Assembly (NCBI GenBank): GCA_963798275.1
Contig: CAWCTB010000008.1
Span: 1-44,435, forward strand
Length of the DNA: 44,435 nt
Origin: CAWCTB01 sp963798275
Lineage (GTDB): Bacteria > Acidobacteriota > Terriglobia > Terriglobales > Acidobacteriaceae
Direction: 5' to 3'
In this document: piece by piece, positions 26,185 to 35,296 of the stretch
Position numbering within the stretch: the stretch's first letter is position 1
How the letters are laid out: each line of letters starts with the position of its first letter
Position numbers and translations under genes: made by a program
Notes under the pieces: model-generated
The model's input: only the letters and a program-made list of their open reading frames with translations
Told to the model about the DNA's origin: nothing
Database searches by the model: none

Positions 26185-26318
26185 CGGTGGGCCTACCCTA
26201 ACAACGGTACCCATGCAGCCGCGACTGGGGAAGCCCCTTTCAGGGAGGAAGCAGGAGAGTAACGGGCCAGAGCTGTTGCGGGAAAAAAGAGCCGACAACG
26301 TAAGTAGGGGATCTCTCG

Positions 26319-27002
26319 CTACTTTGCTTCCTCGGCGGCGGGTGGCAGCAGGTGGTGGTTCAAGGCAAACAGCGCCAGTTCAAGGCGATTACCCACGCCA
26401 AGCTTGTTGAAAATATTGGTCAGGTGGCGCTTTACGGTTTCCTCGCTGATGCCGAAACTGGCGGCGATGTCCTTGTTGGTACAGCCCTCGGTGATCAGCG
26501 TGACGACTTCCATCTCGCGCGAGGTCAGGCCGTAGGTCTTGCGCGGTGGGGGCGCGGTCTGTGCCGCCAATTCCCGCAAGACCTGGACCAGGTTCTGCAC
26601 TGGCCGGCCTTCCAGCCAGTATTGTCCCTGCATGACGGCGCGGATGCACGCCGCCAGATGTTCGGCGGCCGCATCTTTCAGCACTACGCCCCGGGCGCCG
26701 AGTTGCAAAGCTTCCAGAATCTGGCGCTTCTCGATCAGCGCAGTCAGCACAATGGTGCGGGTGGAAGTCGATTCGCTGGTGAGCTCGCGCAGCGCTTCCA
26801 TTCCCGGCATATTCGGCATGGCCAGGTCCAGAAGCAGGATGTCGGGCTTCAGCCGGCGAACCAGGCTCAAGGCTTCTGCTCCGTCGCGCGCCTCAGCCAC
26901 CACCTGGACTTCAGGCTCCGCCAGCAGCATGTTGCGCAGACCGATTCTAACTACCGGATGGTCGTCAGCAATCAGCACGCGGATTGGATCGGCGGATGAC
27001 AT
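26319..27002 (-). CDS. NarL/FixJ-type response regulator
   Basis: 227 aa. Receiver domain: acidic pair D13-D14 in IADDHPVVR, phosphoacceptor D59 in ILLLDLAMPNMPG, T in IVLTALI, K in VVLKDAA. LuxR-type HTH at about residues 158-220: LTSREMEVVTLITEGCTNKD, IAASFGISEETVKRHLTNIF, NKLGVGNRLEL. It would bind DNA as a dimer after phosphorylation. A Hpt gene ends 37 bp upstream on the same strand, so the two probably form the last steps of a phosphorelay; no histidine kinase is in the window. Target genes unknown. Confidence 0.93.
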   Translation of the reverse strand: MSSADPIRVLIADDHPVVRIGLRNMLLAEPEVQVVAEARDGAEALSLVRRLKPDILLLDLAMPNMPGMEALRELTSESTSTRTIVLTALIEKRQILEALQLGARGVVLKDAAAEHLAACIRAVMQGQYWLEGRPVQNLVQVLRELAAQTAPPPRKTYGLTSREMEVVTLITEGCTNKDIAASFGISEETVKRHLTNIFNKLGVGNRLELALFALNHHLLPPAAEEAK

Positions 27003-27038
27003 CGTTTTCGTCTGGCCAGGCCGGATTCGAGGCCGGAT

Positions 27039-27423
27039 CTAGGCTGCGGTTGCCGATGGCGGCACAACTTTGGCGCCCAACCTGCGCACCAACTCCGCCT
27101 GTACCAAGTCAAGAATCTGCGCGGCTTCGGCCAGGCATTCCTCGGCTGCCACTAAATCGACTGATCTTTCCCGCCTCTTCCAGTGCCGCGCAGCTTCGGG
27201 CGAGCGGCCGCACTCCCAGTACCGCGCTGCTGCTCTTCAGGTAATGCGCTTTCTGGCGAAGAATTTCGGGTTGTCGCTGCGCCAGGGCGGCGCGCAGGTC
27301 GGCGAGTGTGTGGCGGGCTTCGGCCAGATAGTCCCGGTAAAGATCGCAAAATCCTTCCCGGTCCGAGGCCATCGCTTGCTGCAGACGGTCGTAGACTTCG
27401 GCAGCTAAAAGGTTCTCACTCAC
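27039..27423 (-). CDS. Hpt-domain histidine phosphotransfer protein, one frameshift
   Basis: Four-helix phosphotransfer module with phospho-histidine H60 in LRQKAHYLKSSSAVLGVRPL, the standard HxLKSSS(A) signature, preceded by YRDYLAEARHTLADLRAAL. The frame changes at about 27155-27165; the last helix is then read as VAAEECLAEAAQILDLVQAE LVRRLG in another frame, ending at a TAG at 27039-27041. Merged length about 127 aa. It relays phosphate between a hybrid kinase and a response regulator, here most likely the adjacent NarL-type protein. Starts at ATG 27423. Confidence 0.85.
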
Positions 27424-27524
27424 TGGTCTGGGCGCTACGCTTGTGCGATACGAAGGTACCTACGAACCTTCACTCGCGTCAACTGAGAATCGCACTCGAC
27501 CAGTAGCAAGTCCGGAGCCCCACA

Positions 27525-28295
27525 CTAGCGAAACTTCGAAAAATCAGGCTTTCGCTTTTGGAGAAAGGCCGACAGGGCCTCCTTGGTTTCCGGCGAGTTT
27601 AGCCGTTCGCCGAACGCCACCACCTCCTCATGAATCACGCGGTCGAGCTCAGACCGGCCGTGCTTCTTCAGCATCTGCTTGCAGGCACGCAAAGCACCGG
27701 CGGGCTTCTCCGCCAGGGCTTGCGCCGCGCCCAGCGCTGTGGGAAGCAGGGAGTCCTGCGGAACCACCGCGTTGACCATGCCGAGTTCGCGGGCACGCTC
27801 GGCGGCCAGCGGGGCGCCAAGCATCAGTAACTCTGCGGCACGTTGGTGACCCAGCAGAGCCGGCAACAAGAGCGTCGAACCGGCCTCGGGCACCAGGCCA
27901 AGGTTGACGAACGGCAGGATGAATCTGGCGCCCTCTGCGGCGTAGACGAGGTCGCAGTGCAGCAGAATGGTCGTACCGATGCCGACGGCAGCGCCCTGCA
28001 CGGCGGCGACAATCGGCTTGGTCGCCGCAGCAACGGCCCGTATGAAGCGCTCGCCGGGTGGCATGGCGTCGCCCTTCCACGGCTTTTGCAGGAAGTCTTC
28101 TAGATCGTTGCCGGCGCAAAACGAATCGCCATTCCCGTGCAGTAACAAGACCAGCACCTCGGGGTTGGCTTCTCCGTCTGCGATGGCCTGGATTAAGGTC
28201 TCATACATCGCCAAAGTCAGCGCGTTCTTCTTCTCCGGACGATTCAACGCAATGCGCAACACACCATCTCGCAATTCAGTTTCTACATGACTCAT
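27525..28295 (-). CDS. enoyl-CoA hydratase/isomerase (crotonase) family protein
   Basis: 256 aa. Crotonase fold with oxyanion-hole loops DSFCAGNDLEDFL and VQGAAVGIGTTILLHCDLV, and the catalytic-glutamate loop VNLGLVPEAGSTLLLPALLG. N-terminus LRIALNRPEKKNALTLAMYE is typical. The start is ATG 28295 (MSHVETELRDGV), with AAAGGAA upstream; the longer frame to 28541 is not protein-like. Crotonases hydrate or isomerise acyl-CoA double bonds; the first active-site glutamate position looks non-canonical, so isomerase or hydrolase chemistry is possible. It is next to, but 100 bp from, the Hpt gene, and divergent from the DAC-like gene. Confidence 0.9.
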   Translation of the reverse strand: MSHVETELRDGVLRIALNRPEKKNALTLAMYETLIQAIADGEANPEVLVLLLHGNGDSFCAGNDLEDFLQKPWKGDAMPPGERFIRAVAAATKPIVAAVQGAAVGIGTTILLHCDLVYAAEGARFILPFVNLGLVPEAGSTLLLPALLGHQRAAELLMLGAPLAAERARELGMVNAVVPQDSLLPTALGAAQALAEKPAGALRACKQMLKKHGRSELDRVIHEEVVAFGERLNSPETKEALSAFLQKRKPDFSKFR

Positions 28296-28409
28296 GATGA
28301 GTTCCTTTCCCTGCCAGGCAGAGCAACTGCGCATTGTACGGGAAGCACGTACCGGCTGGCAGTGAGCGGGCCGGGCGGCAACTGGGCATGTTTTGCTAAG
28401 CTGTGAAAG

Positions 28410-29786
28410 ATGCCTCCGGTGACGCCATCCAGTCCGTTTTACCCCAAGCGCGGCCAGTTCGTAAGCCGGCTGTACAGCGAGCTGCTGGAGAATGGCATCC
28501 GCTACTTCTTCCCCGGGGCAAGCCTGCAGCGCATTCCCCACGCTTCCGCCGCGATGCCGGAGTTGCGCTGCGCCGTGCCTGACGGAGGCCAGGTCGAGTT
28601 CGGGTGGATGGGTTCAGGCTACTCGCTCACCTATAGTTCAGACTTCTCGGAACACGAACTGCGCCTGTTGCGCAGCATCTCCATGGTGCTTTCGGCGCGC
28701 TACGAACTGTTGACGAACGAGGCCTTGGCGGCGCAAAGCTTTCAGCTCTTCCGCGGTCTTCCGGAAGACCGTTTTGTTTCCGCTTTCCTGGAGCCGGCTA
28801 CGCACGCCAACGCCGAAGCCGTCGCCGGAGTACCCGATCGCGTAGCGGATGCCGTCGAAGTGCTGCGCACCAGCAGCATGAGCACCTACGAAAACCGCCG
28901 CATCGCTACCGGAGTGCTGCTGTTTGGTTCCGATCCTGAGCCCTGTCACGAGCCGCCGCTCGCTTCACCGAATGCCCTGCGCTATTCGCATCTGCTGACT
29001 TCCATCCGCAGCTTTCACCGGCTTTGCGACGGCTTGCAGACGCTGGCGCTGGTGGACCGTAAGGGTATCCTGGCGGAACTAATCGACATCCGCGAGTGGT
29101 CGGCGCCGTATGGCGACATGCCGCTACGTGTGCCTTCGTCGGGCAGGTACCGAGCCCACTGCCGCGCGACCCTTTGCGGCGGACACATCTGCCTGATCCT
29201 GTCGCCCAATGGCGAGATCAAGATCTACGCCGACGGTGTGCTGGTATTCCGTTTCCTGGACGGACGCTGGCGGCTGGCGGATGCCCGGCACCGCTACGAA
29301 ATGTGGAAGAATGCGATCCAGAGCTCCGAACTGGCCGAGCGCCTGTTTACCGTCGCGTTGAACCTGATCGAGAGCCGTCGAGGCGCATTGTTCGTGGTGC
29401 TCGACGACAAGCAGTCGGTACGCGAACTGGTGGCACAACCCGACATGCTCGATCACGCCAATCACAACGTCGCGCCCGGCCACGTATCCAGCAAAGACCA
29501 GTTGCACTATCTGCTTCACGGCCGCAGTGCCCTCGACATTCCGTCCACGGTGCTGGAAAACATAGCGCGCATCGACGGCGCGGTTGTGCTCTGCCCGGAC
29601 GCACAATTGCTGGCCTTCGGCGCCATTCTTCACCACCAGTCTGCCGAGCAGGCGCTCAATCGCACGGTTGAGGGCGGCCGCACCACCGCCGCTCTGGCGG
29701 CCTCGCGGTTCGGCACGGTCCTCAAGATCAGCGAAGATGGCATGATGTCGATGTACCGGAACCAGCAGTGCTTGTGGGAGATGTAG
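28410..29786 (+). CDS. DAC-domain-like protein (degenerate diadenylate cyclase / DACNV-type sensor)
   Basis: 458 aa, soluble. The C-terminal third (about residues 305-455) matches the DisA_N/DAC fold in order: ALNLIESRRGALFVVLDDKQ, VRELVAQ, then IDGAVVLCPDAQLLAFGAIL containing the DGA motif at about 388-391, and EGGRTTAALAASRFGTVLKI at about 421-440 in the place of the GTRHR motif, followed by SEDGMMSMYRNQ. So one substrate-binding motif is kept while RHR reads RTT. The N-terminal 300 residues (ENGIRYFFPGASLQRIPHAS, SFHRLCDGLQTLALVDRKG, LCGGHICLILSPNGEIKIY) are not a family I can name. Known: DAC enzymes make c-di-AMP; divergent versions are thought to be sensors. No membrane segments. Starts at ATG 28410. 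Confidence 0.75.
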   Translation: MPPVTPSSPFYPKRGQFVSRLYSELLENGIRYFFPGASLQRIPHASAAMPELRCAVPDGGQVEFGWMGSGYSLTYSSDFSEHELRLLRSISMVLSARYELLTNEALAAQSFQLFRGLPEDRFVSAFLEPATHANAEAVAGVPDRVADAVEVLRTSSMSTYENRRIATGVLLFGSDPEPCHEPPLASPNALRYSHLLTSIRSFHRLCDGLQTLALVDRKGILAELIDIREWSAPYGDMPLRVPSSGRYRAHCRATLCGGHICLILSPNGEIKIYADGVLVFRFLDGRWRLADARHRYEMWKNAIQSSELAERLFTVALNLIESRRGALFVVLDDKQSVRELVAQPDMLDHANHNVAPGHVSSKDQLHYLLHGRSALDIPSTVLENIARIDGAVVLCPDAQLLAFGAILHHQSAEQALNRTVEGGRTTAALAASRFGTVLKISEDGMMSMYRNQQCLWEM

Positions 29787-29841
29787 CGGTTTGGCTCGCG
29801 AACGCCTTTTATAACTAACCTTCGATTCAGAGCTGGCAGGT

Positions 29842-29847
29842 TATAAT
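29842..29847 (+). promoter_or_regulatory. -10 box TATAAT placed for leaderless transcription of the CGNR gene
   Basis: Perfect TATAAT ending 7 nt before the GTG at 29855. Transcription would begin at or within a base of the start codon. There is no Shine-Dalgarno in the gap (GTAGGCA). A -35 is weak (TTCGAT at 29821-29826). Confidence 0.55.
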
Positions 29848-29854
29848 GTAGGCA

Positions 29855-30484
29855 GTGAGCGGCCCCCAGCGCCAGTCTGAATACCAGTTCGACCTGAGTG
29901 GCGGATCCCTAAGCCTGGACTTCGCTAACACCGTCAGCCGGCGCGACTCTCCCGATCGTCGTGCAGAGCACCTGAACTCCTACGCTGATTTGCTTGCCTT
30001 CGCGCGGCAATCGGAGTCGATCTCGCGCGAGAAGGCAACTCAACTAGAGGCGCACGCCAAACACAACCCAGCGGAAGCCGCGCGGGTGCTGAAACAGGCG
30101 CTCGCCTTGCGTGAGGCCGTGTTCCGGACCTTTCGCGCGCTTACCCACCACCGGAAAATCCGGTCCGAAGATGTCGCATGGATTAACCAGTTCGCCCTTG
30201 AGGCCGCAAAGCATCGCTGCTTGCAGCCAGCCAACGGCGGATTCGAGTGGAAGTGGATTGCAGACGCGAAGCATCCGCTCGAGCAGGTGCTATGGCCCAT
30301 CGCAGGAGCCGCCGCGGAACTGCTGACCTCGGCTGAGCTGGCCAAAATCCGCGAATGTGAAGCTCCCGATTGCGAGTGGCTCTTCCTCGACGCGAGCCGC
30401 AATCATTCCCGCCGATGGTGCGACATGAAGTCCTGCGGAAATCGCCAGAAGGCCCGCCGTCACTACCAGCGCATGCATTCCTAA
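29855..30484 (+). CDS. CGNR zinc-finger / ABATE-domain protein (probable stress transcription regulator)
   Basis: 209 aa. N-terminal ABATE domain (GGSLSLDFANTVSRR, AEHLNSYADLLAFARQ, LKQALALREAVFRTFRALTH) and C-terminal CGNR zinc finger with ligands in CEAPDCEWLFLDASRNHSRR followed by WCDMKSCGNRQKARRHYQR; the CGNR box itself is intact. These proteins are predicted DNA-binding ligand-responsive regulators. The start is GTG 29855, since no ATG precedes the conserved part and a perfect TATAAT lies 7 nt upstream. It is 68 nt downstream of the DAC-like gene with its own promoter, and convergent with the HtrA-like gene 47 bp away. Confidence 0.88.
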   Translation: MSGPQRQSEYQFDLSGGSLSLDFANTVSRRDSPDRRAEHLNSYADLLAFARQSESISREKATQLEAHAKHNPAEAARVLKQALALREAVFRTFRALTHHRKIRSEDVAWINQFALEAAKHRCLQPANGGFEWKWIADAKHPLEQVLWPIAGAAAELLTSAELAKIRECEAPDCEWLFLDASRNHSRRWCDMKSCGNRQKARRHYQRMHS

Positions 30485-30531
30485 GCCGGCGAAACCGCAT
30501 CGGCCAAGTCCTGCCTTTCACCGCAGCTCGA

Positions 30532-31542
30532 CTAGTCGATCCTCGGCCCCGGCGTGACCGTGAACCTGAGCAATTCCGTGCCGCGCACTACGTCCACTTC
30601 ACAGGCAACGGCGTAGCGCTCATCGGTCAGCAGGCGGTGCAAGTCGTCGACCCCAGCGATTGCCTGCCCCGCGAAGCGTATGACCACATCGCGCTCGCGC
30701 AGGCCGGCGCGGTACGCCGGCGATCCTTCGACCACGTTGAGCAGCAGCAGCCCGGTTTCGCTGGGCAAGTCGTAATAGCGAACCAGGCGACGGTGCAATG
30801 GAACGCCCTGTCCCATAACTCCGATGTAGCTACGTTTGATGCGGCCATCGCGGATCAGGCGAGAGGCAACGAACTCAGCGGTGTCCGCGCCAATCGCAAA
30901 GCAGATGCCCTGCGCGCCCATGATCGTGGCAGTATTCACGCCCACCACCTGTCCCTGCGAATCGACCAGCGGCCCGCCGGAGTTCCCGGGATTCAGAGCG
31001 GCATCCGTCTGGATGACGCCATCGATCAGCCGTCCGGAGCGCGAGCGCATGGTGCGGCCCAGGGCGCTGACCACGCCTGCCGTGACCGTGTGCTGGAAGC
31101 CAAGCGGATTGCCGATGGCGACGACCAACTGCCCCACGGCAAGCTTGCGCGAACTGCCCAGCGGCACCGACGGCGCCGAAGCTCCGCCTCGGATTACGGC
31201 CAGGTCGGTGTCCGGATCGTCGCCCACCAGTTCGGCGGGATAGCGGTCGCCCGCCTCGCTGGTCACCAGAATTTCCGAAGCGCCGTGCACCACGTGGCTA
31301 TTGGTGAGAATGAAGCCGTCAGGGGTAAACAGAAAACCGGAACCTGCGCCTTCGGCTTGCCGACCGCGCTGCTGCTGCCGGACCTGGATATGCACCACGG
31401 CGGGGCTGACGCGCCGTACCGCGCCCACCACAGCTCGTGAGTAAGCATCCAGCAGCCCGGCGTCGGGATGGTGCGACAAGTCACCATTGCCGATGGCGGT
31501 ATTGGGAAGAACTTCCTGGGAAAGCCAATCCATTGAGCCCAT
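30532..31542 (-). CDS. HtrA/Deg-family trypsin-like serine protease with PDZ domain
   Basis: 336 aa. Catalytic triad H83 (FILTNSHVVHGAS), D113 (DDPDTDLAVI) and S188 (LNPGNSGGPL) is complete; AIGNPLGFQHTVTAGVVSAL is the family LA-LD core. A single PDZ domain follows (about 245-330: YIGVMGQGVPLHRRLVRYYD, SPAYRAGLRERDVVIRFAGQ). I start at ATG 31542 (MGSMDWLSQEVLP), with GAGG 5-6 nt upstream; the longer frame to 31698 overlaps the TPR gene and is not protein-like. No signal peptide or membrane segment is seen, unusual for HtrA, so it may act in the cytoplasm. It lies 35 bp after the TPR gene and is probably co-transcribed with it. Confidence 0.9.
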   Translation of the reverse strand: MGSMDWLSQEVLPNTAIGNGDLSHHPDAGLLDAYSRAVVGAVRRVSPAVVHIQVRQQQRGRQAEGAGSGFLFTPDGFILTNSHVVHGASEILVTSEAGDRYPAELVGDDPDTDLAVIRGGASAPSVPLGSSRKLAVGQLVVAIGNPLGFQHTVTAGVVSALGRTMRSRSGRLIDGVIQTDAALNPGNSGGPLVDSQGQVVGVNTATIMGAQGICFAIGADTAEFVASRLIRDGRIKRSYIGVMGQGVPLHRRLVRYYDLPSETGLLLLNVVEGSPAYRAGLRERDVVIRFAGQAIAGVDDLHRLLTDERYAVACEVDVVRGTELLRFTVTPGPRID

Positions 31543-31577
31543 ACAACCTCGTTGCATGTGGATGCGCAGCAAGGCGG

Positions 31578-32474
31578 TTACGATTCGAGCCAGGCGGAGG
31601 GAGGGAGGCCGGAGCCGGCTACTGCGTGCGTTTCTGCAATTCCAAGACACTCGTCGTGCAGCTTGGCGTCGTGCGTCATGCCATCGGCGATCATGCATTC
31701 GTCGAGCGCCGACTTCGGATCGGAGTTTTTCAGCAGATCGAAGAGCACAAGGTGCGGCATCGGCCAGGTGGGAGCCAGATGGGCCGCCTCTTTTAGCTGG
31801 GTGATGGCGGACGTGAGGTCGGGCTTATTTTTGTAAGCGATCGCAAGATTATAGTGTGCATTCGCGTTGTTCGGCTGCAGCTTGATGGCGGCCCTGTATT
31901 CTTCGATGGCCGCGTCCGTCTTGCCGGTGACGTCCAGCACCGTGCCCAGGTTCATGTGGATGTCGGCATTGTTGGGTTGCAATTGCAACGCAGCGCGATA
32001 CTGCTCGATTGCGCCCGGATAATCGCGGCGCGCATAGAGAAGATTCCCCAGGTTGCTGTAAGCGGAAGCCAGTTTTGGATTCAGGCGAATCGCTTCCCGG
32101 TATTGTTCGGCCGCATCCTTGGCATCGCCATTCTTCTTCAACGCGAACCCGAGATCGTTGTGCGCGCTGGCATCGCCGGGTTTCAGGCGGACCGCCTCCT
32201 TCAACTGGGTGATGGCTTCGGAGTAGCCTTTTTGATCGAGCAGCAGATTGCCCAGGCGATAGTGCGCTTCAGCGTAGTCGGGATATTCCTTGATCGCTTC
32301 GCGGTACTCATCGACAGCACCGTTGGTGTCGCCGTCCTTCTCATCCATGAGCCCTTGGCGGTAGTGCCGTTCGGCAGACGCGGGAATGATCACGGTACTC
32401 TTGGTCTCCTGCGCACCGCAGAGTGCCGTGAGGATGAAGAACGCGAGCAGCTGAACCAGCCAGTGTTTTTGCAT
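31578..32474 (-). CDS. secreted TPR-repeat protein
   Basis: 298 aa with a Sec signal peptide (HWLVQLLAFFILTALCGAQ) and about seven tetratricopeptide repeats from residue 33 on, e.g. AEAHYRLGNLLLDQKGYSEA, ASAHNDLGFALKKNGDAKDA, ASAYSNLGNLLYARRDYPGA and NAHYNLAIAYKNKPDLTSA. The repeats are evenly 34 residues apart. A Cys sits at the signal-peptide end (TALC), but the lipobox is poor, so soluble periplasmic location is more likely. TPRs are protein-interaction scaffolds; a partner is not evident, though the adjacent HtrA-like protease is a candidate. Start ATG 32474. Confidence 0.88.
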   Translation of the reverse strand: MQKHWLVQLLAFFILTALCGAQETKSTVIIPASAERHYRQGLMDEKDGDTNGAVDEYREAIKEYPDYAEAHYRLGNLLLDQKGYSEAITQLKEAVRLKPGDASAHNDLGFALKKNGDAKDAAEQYREAIRLNPKLASAYSNLGNLLYARRDYPGAIEQYRAALQLQPNNADIHMNLGTVLDVTGKTDAAIEEYRAAIKLQPNNANAHYNLAIAYKNKPDLTSAITQLKEAAHLAPTWPMPHLVLFDLLKNSDPKSALDECMIADGMTHDAKLHDECLGIAETHAVAGSGLPPSAWLES

Positions 32475-32572
32475 CTAGCGCAGTCGTTGGGAACTGCTAT
32501 GAGTATAGCGTTTCGGCGGACGCGATTCATGCCTCAACGGACACGTTCACACATTCGTTCCCGGCCAGTAGC

Positions 32573-35174
32573 TCATCGCTGGGGAAAGTTGAGCACCACG
32601 GTCTGCGTCGTAAAAGCATCCGATGGACCAGGAGGAAACGACAGTTGCAGCATCGTTTGCGCATCGCGGCGATTGATCTCTGCGCCGGTTGCGTTTACAC
32701 CGGCCAAATCGCCAAACAGAGGAACATTGTATTTCGCGCCTCCGGCTCCGGCGATTTGCAGTTCAAGGCGATCACGGGTTGCGTTCCATTGTTCGGAAAC
32801 GAACTTCAGGCTGGTGCTGGGCGCCCCGTTCAGCCGGTGGAGTGTAAGGGTAGGCGATACCGAAATCATTGCGATAGCGCAGGCGGATCGTGGTAGTTTC
32901 CGCAGAAATGGGCACCACCAGGGTTGGATGCTGATCGACGGCGTTTTCCGGCTGCGTGGATTTCGCAGTGGCGGGATTGCCGTTCACCGTGAAGCCCAGG
33001 ATTTGCGCTCGCAGACTGAATGCCGGCGAGAACTCCAGTTGCACCGTGTCGCTCCCGTGCCGCTGCACCTGCAGCGTGATCTCGTCGTTGGCGCGCGAGT
33101 AGGAGAGATCAAGGGCCGTATTGCCCACCGCGATCCCCTGGATGGCGAAATTCTCCCATCCCGCTGGAACGTGCGGCGCAAAGGTGACCGTGTGCTTAGG
33201 GGTATCGACGCTCAGACCCATCATGCCGCGCAGGATCGGGCTGACGATCATCGCCGACGACCAGATCTGGTGCGAGCTGCTGGTGACCAGTTGCGTGTAG
33301 TAGCGGCCAGACAGGACCTCGGTCGCACGCCCGAGCGCCCCATCGAAGACCAGTTGCGCGTTGGCGCGCAGGTTCAAGTAGGCGGGCAGCGGCCGATGGT
33401 AACGATATTCGGCTACCGATGCCCATCCCGTGAACAGCGGCCAGACGCTGCCGAAGTGATATCCCACCGGGTAGTACAGCGGGTCCTTTTCGGAGATGAT
33501 GCGCATACCCCAGTCGGCCTGCTGGTCTGGGCTGGCAAGGATGTTCAGGAATTGTTCGCCGTGCTGCTGGTTCAGCAGTCCGAACCACATCGGCACCGCG
33601 CCGAGAACGCTGGGCTTATGGATAAGCTTGCCGTCGAGGTCGAGCGCGTATCCATAGAAGTTGCCTTGAGCAGACCAGAACAGCGACTCGATCTTCGCAT
33701 TTTGTGTTTCAGCTTCGCTGTTTAACGATTGCACGACATCATCCTTGCCGGCAAGTCGTGCGAGATTGGCGAGGGAGCGAAGCGCAGCCACGCTGACCCC
33801 CGACTGATAGAGCTCCGAAGAAACCGGCAACAGCGCGCCTCCTTCGATCCAGCCATGGCCGACACCCTTGTTCAGGGGTAATCCGTTGGGAGCGTAGGTC
33901 GAGTGCAGGAATTGATACGCCTTCCACAAGCTGTCCCACTTGGCGCGCGCGAACGCCACATCGCCGCTGGCCCGGACGTAATCGTCCATGCCAATGATGT
34001 ACAGCGGAGTTCCGTCCGCCGAGGCAGTGCCGTAGACATAGTCGTTCCACCAATCGACGAGCTTCACCGTCTGCGGGATCTCGTGCGGGATTTTGCCATT
34101 GGGACGCTGGTATCCGGCGAGGAACTCGAGCGCCGCCTTTGTGTTGGCGAAATCGCCGATGGAATCCAGTGCCAGGGCGGTCCACATGGAATCGCGCCCG
34201 AAGAACCAGCCGAATCCCGGGCGACGATTGATGCCCGACACGTTGTAGCCGGCGACGATTCCCTGTCCGGCGAACGGCTCGTCCACAACGCCCAGTACCG
34301 TCGCGATCCGCGCCCAGTCGTAGGAAGCTTGTAGGTCGCGATCAGGCAGCGAGAGTTTTATGGTGCTGTCGAGATAGTGACGATAATATTCAGCCGCCTG
34401 CTTCCGCAGTTGATCGCCATTTTGCAGCAGCGCTCGATAGTCGTCTTCGGCCTGCTTCTGGCTTTCAAAGGATGCCGCGGCCGCGAAGGTATAGCTGGCC
34501 TTGCCCTTCACTGCCGGGCCGAACATAAACGTGTCGACCTGCGAGGAAGAGTAGTTGGTCGAGTACGCCTGGGTTACGCCAGTTAATCCGGGCCCTCCGG
34601 CGACAGCGTAAAAACGGTGCTGGTCTTCGCCGAAGCGAAAGAGCTTCGCCTCTTCGTCCCAGTTGCTGAAAGCGTCGCCCAGACCCGCCGGCCACATCCA
34701 TGCAACATCAGGCGAGAAATTCGCTTCGATGGCCAGCGGCTCGGCGCTCTCCACCTGCAATGTGATGAGGAGCCCACGCTGCTGCAAAGGAGTGAACAGG
34801 GTTTCGCAGACCGTGAACGAATCGGATTCGTAGCGGATCACCGTCAGTTCCGGGTGGACGGTGATGGTGCGCGGCAGCGTCTCGGCCGCAATCACGCGGT
34901 CGCCGGCATGGAAGATCAAATGGAAGTCGCGAAACAACTTGAGCGGGAAGATCCAGGCCTCAAGGTTGCCGTCCTCGCGCCCGAAGATGCCGGCGTGCGG
35001 ACCCACGGCGTCGAGGAATTGCCAGTTCCGCGCGGTGCCGGAGAGCACCAGACCGCCCGGCGTATCGCCGCAGGCCGATTGCGCCTGCGCCACAAGGCTC
35101 GCGAACACCAGGGAGACGAAAAGAACGGACAGAGCAGGACGAATGACGGCCGCAAAATGTTCGATGATGGTCAT
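32573..35174 (-). CDS. secreted six-hairpin glycosidase, amylo-alpha-1,6-glucosidase-like, one frameshift
   Basis: Start ATG 35174 (MTIIEHFAAVIRPALSVLFV) gives a signal peptide cleaved near AQAQSA. A beta-rich N-terminal domain (about 30-260: RNWQFLDAVGPHAGIFGRE, FSPDVAWMWPAGLGDAFSNW) precedes an (alpha/alpha)6 barrel with FGWFFGRDSMWTALALDSIG, YQRPNGKIPHEI, DDYVRASGDVAFARAKW, GYHFGSVWPLFTGW. FGRDSMW and KIPHE recall glycogen-debranching C-terminal domains. The frame changes at about 32860; a C-terminal beta domain continues from 32869 to 32573 (LHRLNGAPSTSLKFVSEQW). Merged length about 867 aa. Role inferred: extracellular or periplasmic alpha-glucan hydrolysis, in keeping with the GH13 amylase at the right end. 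Exact glycosidase family uncertain. Confidence 0.75.
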
Positions 35175-35296
35175 GATCACGCCCGCGGGAAGCAGCGCGA
35201 GCGATGTTATTGGAAAGCTGGCGTCCAAATCAACTAGGGGAAGGCTTCCGCCCGAGGCGGACAGGCTGCCGCCCTCTGCGCAGGGCTCGATGCCCG

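Noticed and set aside
31854..33725. 623-aa plus-strand open frame opposite the TPR and glycosidase genes
   Set aside because: Shadow frame of two well-supported minus-strand genes; no motifs of its own.
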